Shown here piece after piece: positions 9,158-16,292 of a stretch of 64,000 nucleotides of DNA (positions within the stretch are counted from its first letter, which is position 1; each line of letters starts with the position of its first letter). A program made the translations under genes and the position numbers. Under the pieces are notes generated by a model that did not search any database, was not told where the DNA came from, and saw only the letters and a list, made by a program, of their open reading frames with translations. Source of the stretch: Acidimicrobiaceae bacterium (GTDB lineage: Bacteria; Actinomycetota; Acidimicrobiia; Acidimicrobiales; RAAP-2); the NCBI GenBank assembly GCA_003161575.1, contig PMOE01000072.1, forward strand, positions 153,744-217,743, given 5' to 3'.

Positions 9158-9922
9158 TCACGCCGGGACGGGGGGGCTCAGCGCCACGCCGTCGGGGGTC
9201 ACGTCGGCCAGGGCACCGGTACCCGAGGGCAACCACAAAGTGCGGCTGACCGGCCGGCCGGCCGGCCGGCGCCCGGTCACCTGCACCTCGGCTCGGCGGC
9301 CTCGGAGGTGCCCATGTCCCTGGCCGATCCCGTGCCACTCGGCCGCGGTCACCGTGAGGACGGCGTCTGGTCCGACGGGCCAGTTCCCCGGGCGCTCGAC
9401 CAGCACCACCAGCGCCGACTGGCGCTCGCGGGCACGGGCGACCAGGTGACGGGCGACGGTCGGGCGGACCCGCCCCGGTGGGCACACGAGCACGACGTCG
9501 ACGCCGTCCAACAACTCGGCCGCGGCATCGGCCCATCCGGCTGTCGGATGCGGGACGAAAACCACCCGACGCAGGTCGAGACCGAGCTCGGCGACGGCCA
9601 CCACCCCGGGATCGGTCAGGCCGACCGACGCACACCAACCGGCGCCGGCCGACGCGCTGGCCAACAGGGCGAGGGCGAGGGTGCTGGCCCCGCGCCCGGG
9701 GACACCGGTCACCAGCGTCGTCCCGCCGCGCCGCAGCGCTCCATCGGGGAACAGCGGAACCAGCGGGCCGGGAAGAGCAAGGAGCCGGGATGCCGCGGTG
9801 CTGACCGGGCGAACCCGAGCGGCGAGATCGGCGGGGACCACCCGCCGGCGGGGAGGGAGCAGCCCCGCCGGCGGGTGAGAACGGCGCTGGGAGAGGGTCG
9901 CCGGGGACTCGGATACGAACAT
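9158..9922 (-). CDS. imuA': ImuA'-like RecA-fold protein
   Basis: 254 residues, the first gene of the mutasome operon. It is a RecA-like fold with a degenerate Walker A loop, TGVPGRGAST, in which the catalytic Lys is replaced by Ala. 'DVVLVCPPG' stands at the Walker B position. Actinobacterial ImuA' proteins (Rv3395c type) are essential for DnaE2/ImuB mutagenesis and diverge strongly. The identification rests mainly on position immediately before imuB and dnaE2, the fold pattern and the LexA box. The start codon ATG 9922 lies inside that box, and TATAGT is 8 nt upstream, so the mRNA is probably leaderless. Confidence 0.8.
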   Translation of the reverse strand: MFVSESPATLSQRRSHPPAGLLPPRRRVVPADLAARVRPVSTAASRLLALPGPLVPLFPDGALRRGGTTLVTGVPGRGASTLALALLASASAGAGWCASVGLTDPGVVAVAELGLDLRRVVFVPHPTAGWADAAAELLDGVDVVLVCPPGRVRPTVARHLVARARERQSALVVLVERPGNWPVGPDAVLTVTAAEWHGIGQGHGHLRGRRAEVQVTGRRPAGRPVSRTLWLPSGTGALADVTPDGVALSPPVPA

Positions 9923-9929
9923 ATGTTCG
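9916..9929. promoter_or_regulatory. LexA (SOS) box CGAAC-ATAT-GTTCG
   Basis: A perfect 14-bp palindrome matching the Gram-positive/actinobacterial LexA operator CGAAC-N4-GTTCG. It spans the imuA' start codon (ATG on the minus strand at 9922-9920) and would also cover the transcription start. LexA binding would block the whole imuA'-imuB-dnaE2 operon until DNA damage. Confidence 0.9.
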
Positions 9930-9930
9930 C

Positions 9931-9936
9931 ACTATA
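9931..9936 (-). promoter_or_regulatory. -10 box TATAGT of the imuA' promoter
   Basis: TATAGT on the minus strand ends 8 nt before ATG 9922. With normal -10 spacing the transcript would begin at or within a base of the start codon. No convincing -35 was found. Confidence 0.6.
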
Positions 9937-10139
9937 CCGAGAGGGTGCTCCCGCCGCCCGGGGCTACCAAATCCCTGGTGAGCGGCCCGGGTGCGGCCAC
10001 ACACCCGGGGGGGCACTCCCCGAACCCCGATGACTGGGCGAGCCTCCTCGGTCGAGGCCGGTCGAAACGTCCTCGATCTGGCTCGCCAACCCGGGGCCGT
10101 CGCAGTCCAAGACGGCAAGCGCACTTCGGCCCGGGCCGT

Positions 10140-10394
10140 CTACTTCCAGCGGAAATGTACGAACAGTCGGCCCCAGTTCTTCGAGTCCTTCTCGACTCGG
10201 TGGTAGAGCGCCTTGATCTCTTTTTGATCGAGGAACCGCAGTACTCGCTTCTTCAGCTGGCCCGATCCCTTGCCCGGGATGATCTCGACCAAGGAGGCCT
10301 TCTTTTGCACGGCTTCGTCGATGACCTCGCGCAGCGCGCGCTCGATGTCCTCACCGCGGTTGTAGATGTCATGCAGGTCGAGCGTGAGCTTCAC
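10140..10394 (-). CDS. short Smr-domain protein
   Basis: 84 residues forming a stand-alone Smr (small MutS-related) domain with the LDLH motif at residues 5-8 and 'EIIPGKGSGQLKKRVLRFL', the glycine-rich HGxG-type loop in its GKGSG form. Smr domains are nucleases or nucleic-acid-binding modules; the cellular role of the short actinobacterial type is unclear. GTG 10394 is chosen because GGAGG lies 4 nt upstream and the conserved block begins there. An in-frame ATG at 10490 would add 32 residues but overlap the divergent gene at 10453. Confidence 0.8.
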   Translation of the reverse strand: MKLTLDLHDIYNRGEDIERALREVIDEAVQKKASLVEIIPGKGSGQLKKRVLRFLDQKEIKALYHRVEKDSKNWGRLFVHFRWK

Positions 10395-10438
10395 CGGTCC
10401 TCCATCGAATGCGTATTCGGGGTGGGCGGGGTCCCCGA

Positions 10439-10444
10439 CATAGT
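10439..10444 (+). promoter_or_regulatory. candidate -10 box CATAGT
   Basis: CATAGT ends 8 nt before ATG 10453 with no Shine-Dalgarno sequence between, consistent with a leaderless transcript of the aspartyl-protease-like lipoprotein gene. Confidence 0.45.
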
Positions 10445-10452
10445 CTGCGCCA

Positions 10453-11523
10453 ATGCGGAGGTGGGGAACCGGGCTGGTGCTCGTCGCCATGGTCGGGCTC
10501 TTGTGCGCTTGTGGCTCCTCGGGCACCGAGTCGTCGGCCAAGAAGGCGGCGGCCCAAAAGACGATCACCATCGGCATCCCCAACTTCGCCCTCCCCTCCC
10601 CGGCCCTCGGTTGTGGCGGAGCGTCTGCCGGGGCAGGGGGAACAACGAGCATCCCGGTCACCGTCAGCCGTGCCGGGGCACAGGTGGCCGCAATGGCTAA
10701 CGTCTGTATCGACGGACAGGGTCCGTTCCCGTTCGTGATCGACACCGGGGCGGCCGGCTCGGTCATCGACTCGAAGCTGGCGGCGAACCTGCACCTGGCC
10801 CACGTCGGCACACCACAACAGTTCGCCGGGGTCGGGTGCACGGCAACCAGCATCGGGGTGCAGGTACCGAGCTGGTCGGTCGGCGGCCTCTCGCTCAGCG
10901 CCCAGACCGTGTCGGCCGCAGCCCTTCCCGACTTCGGTGGACCGGGGCAGCCCGATGGTCTCGTGGGTTCGGACGTGTGGGCCCGCTTCGCCGCCATGCG
11001 GCTCGACTTCGCCCGCCAGATCCTCGAGGTGCCAGGAACCGAGGCGCCGGCGCCGACCAGCCCGGTCGTGGTGAACGGTCCGAGCTCGACCCCGGTTCCC
11101 CCCGCCCTCCTCATGGGCTCGGCGCAGGTGGTGGCCCCGATGCGGGTCGAAGCGGTAGAGGGCCAGGTCCTGATCAGCACGACGGTCCGGTTCGCTCAAC
11201 ACCGCCGGATGCAGTTCGTCCCCGACACCGGTGACTCCCAGTCGGTCATCGACCGCGCGGCGGCGCGACCGCTCGGGCTTGCCCCCTCCAACGTCGTGGC
11301 CAAGCAGACCACAGTCTGTTCTTTTGTCACTGTGCCCCTCGTCCACTCGGGACCCTGGTCGATCGGGGGGAACGAGCTTGCCCAGCAACTGATCGGCTCG
11401 ACGAACCTCGGCGTCGTCGGAGCCGCCGGCTTCGTCGGCCTCTTGGGCGCCGACCAGCTGAGCCGGTTCGGCTCGGTCATCTTCGATTACCAAGGTGGCC
11501 GGCTCGTCCTCGGCGCTGGCTGA
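10453..11523 (+). CDS. lipoprotein with two retropepsin-like aspartyl protease domains
   Basis: 356 residues. The N-terminal 20 residues form a lipoprotein signal (hydrophobic stretch, lipobox LCAC with the modifiable Cys20), so it should be anchored outside the membrane. Two homologous halves follow. Residues about 65-195 carry FVIDTG (Asp97) and 'GSDVWARF...LDFARQILEV'. Residues about 230-356 carry FVPDTG (Asp258) and 'GADQLSRF...FDYQGGRLVL'. Each half has one D-T-G, so the chain can form a complete two-aspartate site like pepsin, rather than needing dimerisation as retropepsins do. A Pro/Thr/Ser linker joins the halves. Protease activity is inferred. Confidence 0.75.
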   Translation: MRRWGTGLVLVAMVGLLCACGSSGTESSAKKAAAQKTITIGIPNFALPSPALGCGGASAGAGGTTSIPVTVSRAGAQVAAMANVCIDGQGPFPFVIDTGAAGSVIDSKLAANLHLAHVGTPQQFAGVGCTATSIGVQVPSWSVGGLSLSAQTVSAAALPDFGGPGQPDGLVGSDVWARFAAMRLDFARQILEVPGTEAPAPTSPVVVNGPSSTPVPPALLMGSAQVVAPMRVEAVEGQVLISTTVRFAQHRRMQFVPDTGDSQSVIDRAAARPLGLAPSNVVAKQTTVCSFVTVPLVHSGPWSIGGNELAQQLIGSTNLGVVGAAGFVGLLGADQLSRFGSVIFDYQGGRLVLGAG

Positions 11524-11712
11524 GCGGAGCGCGCCGTCCCTTCTGGCCGTCGGCCGGTCGGCCTCGACAGCACCTTGTCCAACTTGAAGACCCCGACCGC
11601 GGAGCACCGGGCGCGTCGGACGAGCCCGATCTCGGGCGGCCGGGAATGGGGTGAGGTCGCCGGCGGTTGCCCAGTCGGTAGTACCGAATCGACGAACCCC
11701 AAGGAGACCTGG

Positions 11713-12495
11713 ATGGAAACGAACCCTCAACGCTGGCTGGCCGCCTTTCGGCGCTCCCACGATGCGCTTTCGGCCACCGTGGGAGGACTCGACCCCGCGC
11801 AGATCATCGGGCCGTCGTACTGCGATGAGTGGAGCATCGCCCAGGTGCTCTCTCACCTGGGCAGCCAGGCCGAGATCTTCGAGTTGTTCCTTGACGCCGG
11901 GCTCGAGGGAAGAGAGCCACCGGGTCAGGATTCGTTCCCGCCGATTTGGGAAAAGTGGAATGACCGCACCCCCGAGAGCCAAGCGTCGGACAGCCTGGCG
12001 GCGAACGAGGCGTTCGTGCGTCGACTCGAAGCGCTCCCCGATACCAAACTCGACGGTTTGCACCTGACGTTGTTCGGCATGGAGCTCGGTGCCGCCGGTC
12101 TGCTCAGGCTCCGTTTGGGAGAACACACCCTGCACTCCTGGGACATAGCCGTGGTACTCGATCCACTGGCGGTGGTCGATCCGGTGGCGGTCGACCTGTT
12201 GGTGGACAACGCTCTCGGACAGACGGTCAGCCGGGTCGGCAAAGCCCAGGACAAGCACTTCACCCTGCAAGTGTCGACCACCGAGCCGGCTCGGGAGTTC
12301 GCGCTCGTTGTCAACGACGAGTGCAGGCTCGAGGAGTGGTCGGGCCAGCAGGTCGACGGCTCGCTCGTGCTGCCCGCAGAAGCCCTGCTCCGCCTGGTCT
12401 ACGGGCGGCTCGACGTCAGGCACACTCGAGCGGTTGCGCTCGACGCCGGCGACGTGAGCCTTGACGATCTTCGGGCGGTATTTTCTGGGATATAG
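11713..12495 (+). CDS. DinB-fold / maleylpyruvate isomerase-like (mycothiol-dependent type) protein
   Basis: 260 residues. The N-terminal four-helix bundle has the metal triad of the MDMPI/DinB superfamily: His48 in 'VLSHLGS' and the E-x3-H pair Glu137/His141 in 'GEHTLHSWD'. Such enzymes use mycothiol as a thiol cofactor in actinomycetes; individual substrates are rarely known. ATG 11713 was chosen because AAGGAG lies 6 nt upstream, although the frame is open further back. It has no obvious operon partner. Confidence 0.75.
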   Translation: METNPQRWLAAFRRSHDALSATVGGLDPAQIIGPSYCDEWSIAQVLSHLGSQAEIFELFLDAGLEGREPPGQDSFPPIWEKWNDRTPESQASDSLAANEAFVRRLEALPDTKLDGLHLTLFGMELGAAGLLRLRLGEHTLHSWDIAVVLDPLAVVDPVAVDLLVDNALGQTVSRVGKAQDKHFTLQVSTTEPAREFALVVNDECRLEEWSGQQVDGSLVLPAEALLRLVYGRLDVRHTRAVALDAGDVSLDDLRAVFSGI

Positions 12496-12567
12496 GTGGG
12501 GCCGGGGTCCACCGAGGCCCAACGCACCGGTGCCGCCGCTAAGGTGTCGTTCGTCGATCCACTCGGT

Positions 12568-12573
12568 CATCGT
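12568..12573 (+). promoter_or_regulatory. candidate -10 box CATCGT
   Basis: CATCGT ends 7 nt before the SRAP start codon at 12581, with no ribosome-binding site between, suggesting a leaderless transcript. Confidence 0.35.
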
Positions 12574-12580
12574 TGAAGTC

Positions 12581-13384
12581 ATGTGCGGACGCATCGCCCT
12601 TTACACACCCCCGGCTCGGATGGCCAAGTACTTTCAGGCCTCCCTGGCCGACGGGGTCGACCCCGAGGGAACACCGAGCTGGAACGTGGGTCCCACACGC
12701 GACCTCCTGGCCATCACCATGGAGCGGCCGCGGCCGCTCGATGAGAATGCCGCCGGCGGCCCCGAGCCCGGCCCGGCGGACCGTATCTTGTCGACCTACC
12801 GCTGGGGCCTCGTGCCCTCGTGGGCCAAGGACCCCTCGGTCGGCAGCCGCCTGTTCAACGCCCGGGCCGAGACCGTGGCCACCCGGACCTCGTTCCGGGG
12901 GGCGTTCGAGTCGCGCCGAGCCGTTGTTGCAGTCGACGGCTTCTTCGAGTGGCACAAGGCCCAGGGGTCGGGCCGGCAGCCCCACTATTTCAAACGGGTC
13001 GACGATTTCCCACTGGCCTTGGCCGGGCTCTACGAGTTCTGGCGCGATCCTCGGAACATTGACGGAGGCACGGGTTGGATGCGCTCATGCACCATCATCA
13101 CCACCCGGGCCAGTCAGGACATGGACGGGATCCACGACCGCATGCCGGTCGTGCTCGACCAGGGCACCGTTGATCTGTGGCTCGACCCGAACAGCGATGA
13201 CCGCCGTGAGCTCGAGGCCCTGCTGTCGTCCCCAGCGGTTGGCACCCTCACCCACCACCTGGTCGACACCCGGGTGGGCAACGTCAGGAACGACGATCCG
13301 GGCCTGATCGCCGAGGTGTCCCGTCGGGCCGAGAGGAAGTCGCCGATGCAACAGTCCCTGCTCGATCCCGAAGTCGGCGGGTGA
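12581..13384 (+). CDS. SOS response-associated peptidase (SRAP/YedK, HMCES family)
   Basis: 267 residues. SRAP proteins protect single-stranded abasic sites by forming a DNA-protein crosslink through the Cys exposed after Met removal, and can later release it by peptidase-like chemistry. The start is fixed by the invariant MCGR, giving Cys2. Asn93 ('LFNARAET'), Glu123 ('DGFFEW') and His185 ('IHDRMPV') match the YedK active-site Asn, Glu and His. No LexA box is visible nearby, so SOS control is not supported here despite the family name. Confidence 0.93.
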   Translation: MCGRIALYTPPARMAKYFQASLADGVDPEGTPSWNVGPTRDLLAITMERPRPLDENAAGGPEPGPADRILSTYRWGLVPSWAKDPSVGSRLFNARAETVATRTSFRGAFESRRAVVAVDGFFEWHKAQGSGRQPHYFKRVDDFPLALAGLYEFWRDPRNIDGGTGWMRSCTIITTRASQDMDGIHDRMPVVLDQGTVDLWLDPNSDDRRELEALLSSPAVGTLTHHLVDTRVGNVRNDDPGLIAEVSRRAERKSPMQQSLLDPEVGG

Positions 13385-13459
13385 CCCGACGGCGATCCCG
13401 GCCCACCGTCTCGGGGCGGGGCCGCCTATGTTGGCAGCGTCTCAAAGGGGAGGGGGCGC

Positions 13460-15052
13460 GTGGTGGGCCGAAGCGATGAAGAACGTCCGATGAAGGGCGG
13501 CGGCTTCGATCGTCGCCATTTCCTCGGGTTGGCCGCGGCGGCCGGTGCCGGCGGGCTGTTCTCGGGCAGGGCGGCGGCGGCGGGTGCCACCGTAGGCAAG
13601 GCGGCGTCGGTCGCCCCGGCCGGCTCGGACCTCGGGGCGATCGAGCACGTCATCTTCCTCATGATGGAGAACCGCTCCTTCGACCACTACTACGGCACCT
13701 ATCGGGGCGTTCGGGGTTTCGATGACCACCCCAAGGCCAACCTCGGCTCATTCGCCCAGGCGTACCCGGCCAACACCACCCGCGCCCCGAAGGGCCGGCA
13801 GCTCCCGTTCCACCTCGACACAAAGAACACCGACATCGCCGATTGCACCCACGACCTCACCCACTCGTGGGGACCACAACACATGTGCCGAAACGGCGGT
13901 CGCATGGACTCGTTCGTGAACGTCCACACCGCGTCGAACAACGAAGGCCCCCAAGGTGTACTCACCATGGGCTACTACGCGCGCCAAGACCTCCCCTACT
14001 ACTACGCGCTGGCCGACGCGTTCACGATTGGAGACGGCTACCACTGTTCGGTCATGGGCCCCACCGACCCCAACCGCATGATGCAGATTTCGGGGACCAT
14101 CGATCCGGCCGGGAAGGCCGGGGGCCCGATCATCATCACCGATCCGCTCCCGTCGGCTCTGTTCAGTGTGCACTGGGACACCATGCCCGAGGTCTTAGAA
14201 GACGCCGGGATCAGCTGGAAGTACTACAACCCGGCCGGGGCGCTCTACACCATCGAGAACATGCAGAAGCTCGGCATTACCATCGACGGCACACTCCCCT
14301 ACTTCTCCCAGTACGAGAACCCGAGCTCTGTGCTCTATCAGAAGGCCTTCCTCCCCACCTTCCCGAACGACTTTGTCGCCGATGTGAAAAATGGCACCTT
14401 GCCCAAGGTGAGCTGGATCAGCACACCGGTCGGCTACGACGAACACCCGCCGGCGCCCTCGTTCCTCGGTGAATGGTTCACCGACCAGGTGCTGACGACC
14501 CTGGTCTCGAACCCTGAGGTCTGGTCCAAGACCGTGTTGTTTCACATGTATGACGAGAACGACGGCTTCTTCGACCACGTGGCGCCCCCCACGCCACCTC
14601 CGGGGACCCCGGGTGAATACCTGAGCGTGGACCCGCTGCCCGGCGCCGCCCAGGGCATCGCCGGGCCCATCGGCCTCGGCTTCCGGGTACCGCTCCTCGT
14701 CGTGTCACCCTTCAGCCGAGGGGGTTACGTCTGCTCGGAGACGTTCGACCACACCTCTCAGCTCCGGTTCTTAGAAGAGCGCTTCGGAGTCACCGCGCCC
14801 AACATCTCGGCCTGGCGGCGCAAGACCGTCGGTGATCTGACCGCCACGCTGCATATGAACAACTCGCGGCAATCGCTGCCCGCCCTTCCGGCCACCACCG
14901 ACGACCCGACGTACGTGGCGGCCAAGGGCTGCACCCAGGGCGACCTTTTCGAGATCGCCGACAACCAACCGGCGTACCCGCTGGCGACGGCGCAATCGAT
15001 GCCTTCCCAAGAGCCGGGCCGGGCCCGGCGACTCGAGCCCCGCCGCACCTGA
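13460..15052 (+). CDS. Tat-exported phospholipase C / phosphoesterase family protein
   Basis: 530 residues. A twin-arginine signal (FDRRHFLGLAAAAGAGG, residues about 16-32) directs folded export. The mature part has the family signature 'FLMMENRSFDHYYG' near residue 70 and 'HMYDENDGFFDHV' around 360. Bacterial non-haemolytic phospholipases C and acid phosphatase AcpA share this alkaline-phosphatase-like fold and cleave phospholipids or other phosphoesters. GTG 13460 follows a G-rich ribosome-binding stretch; GTG 13463 and ATG 13490 are alternatives that keep the Tat signal. A structured hairpin lies downstream. Confidence 0.85.
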   Translation: MVGRSDEERPMKGGGFDRRHFLGLAAAAGAGGLFSGRAAAAGATVGKAASVAPAGSDLGAIEHVIFLMMENRSFDHYYGTYRGVRGFDDHPKANLGSFAQAYPANTTRAPKGRQLPFHLDTKNTDIADCTHDLTHSWGPQHMCRNGGRMDSFVNVHTASNNEGPQGVLTMGYYARQDLPYYYALADAFTIGDGYHCSVMGPTDPNRMMQISGTIDPAGKAGGPIIITDPLPSALFSVHWDTMPEVLEDAGISWKYYNPAGALYTIENMQKLGITIDGTLPYFSQYENPSSVLYQKAFLPTFPNDFVADVKNGTLPKVSWISTPVGYDEHPPAPSFLGEWFTDQVLTTLVSNPEVWSKTVLFHMYDENDGFFDHVAPPTPPPGTPGEYLSVDPLPGAAQGIAGPIGLGFRVPLLVVSPFSRGGYVCSETFDHTSQLRFLEERFGVTAPNISAWRRKTVGDLTATLHMNNSRQSLPALPATTDDPTYVAAKGCTQGDLFEIADNQPAYPLATAQSMPSQEPGRARRLEPRRT

Positions 15053-15069
15053 GCAACGCGGGACCCGGG

Positions 15070-15118
15070 CGGCCGCCGATGGCTCGAGGCTGCTGGAGTT
15101 CAGATCCAGTGGCGGCCT
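15070..15118 (+). terminator. nested inverted repeats downstream of the phospholipase gene
   Basis: Outer arms GGCCGCC (15071-15077) and GGCGGCC (15111-15117) enclose an inner hairpin CTGGA-GTTCAGA-TCCAG (15093-15109). It starts 18 bp after the stop codon and has no U-tract. It is probably a transcription terminator or an mRNA-end structure. Confidence 0.35.
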
Positions 15119-15212
15119 GACCCCGATCGCCCTGGTGCCGAAGTCATTTTAACGCCACTACCAGGGACTCTTCCTATTCGCACTGGCCAGGTCCCCGCAG
15201 AGATGGAATAGT

Positions 15213-15218
15213 TACACT
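15213..15218 (+). promoter_or_regulatory. candidate -10 box TACACT with a structured leader
   Basis: TACACT would start transcription near 15225, giving a leader of about 100 nt before ATG 15323. The leader contains a perfect hairpin GGCGTC-GAT-GACGCC (15235-15249). I do not recognise a known riboswitch class. Confidence 0.35.
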
Positions 15219-15322
15219 TGGAGATCACATTGAAGGCGTCGATGACGCCGATTCGCTGGGAAATGGCTGGGCGGGCACAGGGGTTCGGGAGGACTCTCCA
15301 CACAGACAGTAAGGAGGGCGGA

Positions 15323-16165
15323 ATGATCATCTACACGCCCATGTCCCCGCTGGAAGCAGCGATCCTTGAATCGGGAAGATTCGAGCTGGCAACCGACACC
15401 GCTGGCCGTGAAGTGCTCTGCGTCGGTCACCGGCGATTGCCCAAGATCGTGCTCCAGCAGAAGTCCGACGGCCTGCACGATCTCATAGAAGCAGTGGGAG
15501 CGACCGGCGGGCGCGCTTTCGAAGTCATCGAGGGCGATCCCTGGCAGATCGAAGAAGCCGAGCCCGACGGCTCGCCGGGCCCCTTGTCCGCCGAAGAGCA
15601 CCTCGTGATGGGGCTTCGCCCCATGAAGTCCGACGGCCGCCCGGTCCGGGTCGCCACCACCCGCGACGTGGTCCGGCTCTTCCTCCTCCCGTGGTCCGTA
15701 CCGGCCAAGACCCTCACCTTTGGCGGGAAGCCCCATTACGTGGTGACCAGCTCGCGCGGGGTGGTCGGCGACTGGAACAGCGATCCGGACGGGCGGGTCG
15801 GTGTCGTCGTCGGGGTCCCCGAGATCTGGGTCGGCATCCTCGAACGCCACCACGCCATCGGCAGCTCCCTTGCCTTCCGCTGTGACGTCCCGGTTCCCTG
15901 GGTCGGCGACAGCGGTGTGGCCAACGCCAGTCCAACCATGATCGGCGTGTACGAGTCCCCCGGCGGCCTGGGAGTCAACGGCAACGGTTCGGGTCCCGTT
16001 CCCGGTGGGTCGTGGATCGCGACACTGCCGGTCGTCATGACCGAGGGGACGGTGGTCCAGCCGGTCCAACTGCCCGTCGACGTGGAGATCGAAGCGGTCA
16101 CCGACGGGCCATGGGAGCTCGAGTGGCAGGACTCCTCGGAGTTCACCCTGGAGAGCCTCAACTGA
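15323..16165 (+). CDS. unrecognised conserved-looking soluble protein
   Basis: 280 residues with good coding character and a strong ribosome-binding site (AAGGAGG 15311-15317, 5 nt before ATG 15323), which fixes the start although the frame is open back to 15218. There is no signal peptide and no transmembrane segment. Composition is acidic and rich in beta-type segments, with Pro/Gly turns and the pattern 'GGSWIATLPVVMTEGTVVQPVQLPVDVEIE' distributed near the C-terminus. No family was recognised. It is preceded by a leader of about 100 nt and followed by the CoA-transferase gene on the same strand (127 bp gap). Confidence 0.7.
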   Translation: MIIYTPMSPLEAAILESGRFELATDTAGREVLCVGHRRLPKIVLQQKSDGLHDLIEAVGATGGRAFEVIEGDPWQIEEAEPDGSPGPLSAEEHLVMGLRPMKSDGRPVRVATTRDVVRLFLLPWSVPAKTLTFGGKPHYVVTSSRGVVGDWNSDPDGRVGVVVGVPEIWVGILERHHAIGSSLAFRCDVPVPWVGDSGVANASPTMIGVYESPGGLGVNGNGSGPVPGGSWIATLPVVMTEGTVVQPVQLPVDVEIEAVTDGPWELEWQDSSEFTLESLN

Positions 16166-16292
16166 CCGAATCGCCCGGCCGGTGCTGGGCATGCGCTCCG
16201 TTCCGAGGTCACGCACGCTGCGGGGTGGCTCGGACCTGACGAGCCATCGCACGGTCACTACCATGCCGGGGTCCGAACAGGAGACCCCGACC

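Noticed and set aside
9240..9275. CCGGCCGGCCGGCCGG run
   Set aside because: It lies within the imuA' coding sequence and encodes ordinary Arg/Pro/Ala/Gly residues; it is a GC-rich simple repeat, not a site.
12541..12590. Possible SOS control of the SRAP gene
   Set aside because: No CGAAC-N4-GTTCG or close variant is present upstream; the only convincing LexA box in the window is at 9916.
10369..12594. 741-codon open frame on the minus strand
   Set aside because: It is antisense to the aspartyl-protease-like and DinB-fold genes, both of which have clear motifs and initiation signals. Its translation is Arg/Gly/Asp-rich without any fold pattern, as expected for a shadow frame in GC-rich DNA.
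15091..15109. Stem with a 7-nt loop resembling a tRNA T-arm
   Set aside because: The loop GTTCAGA does not align with TTCRANN, and no matching acceptor, D or anticodon arms lie upstream. It is better read as part of a terminator-like structure.
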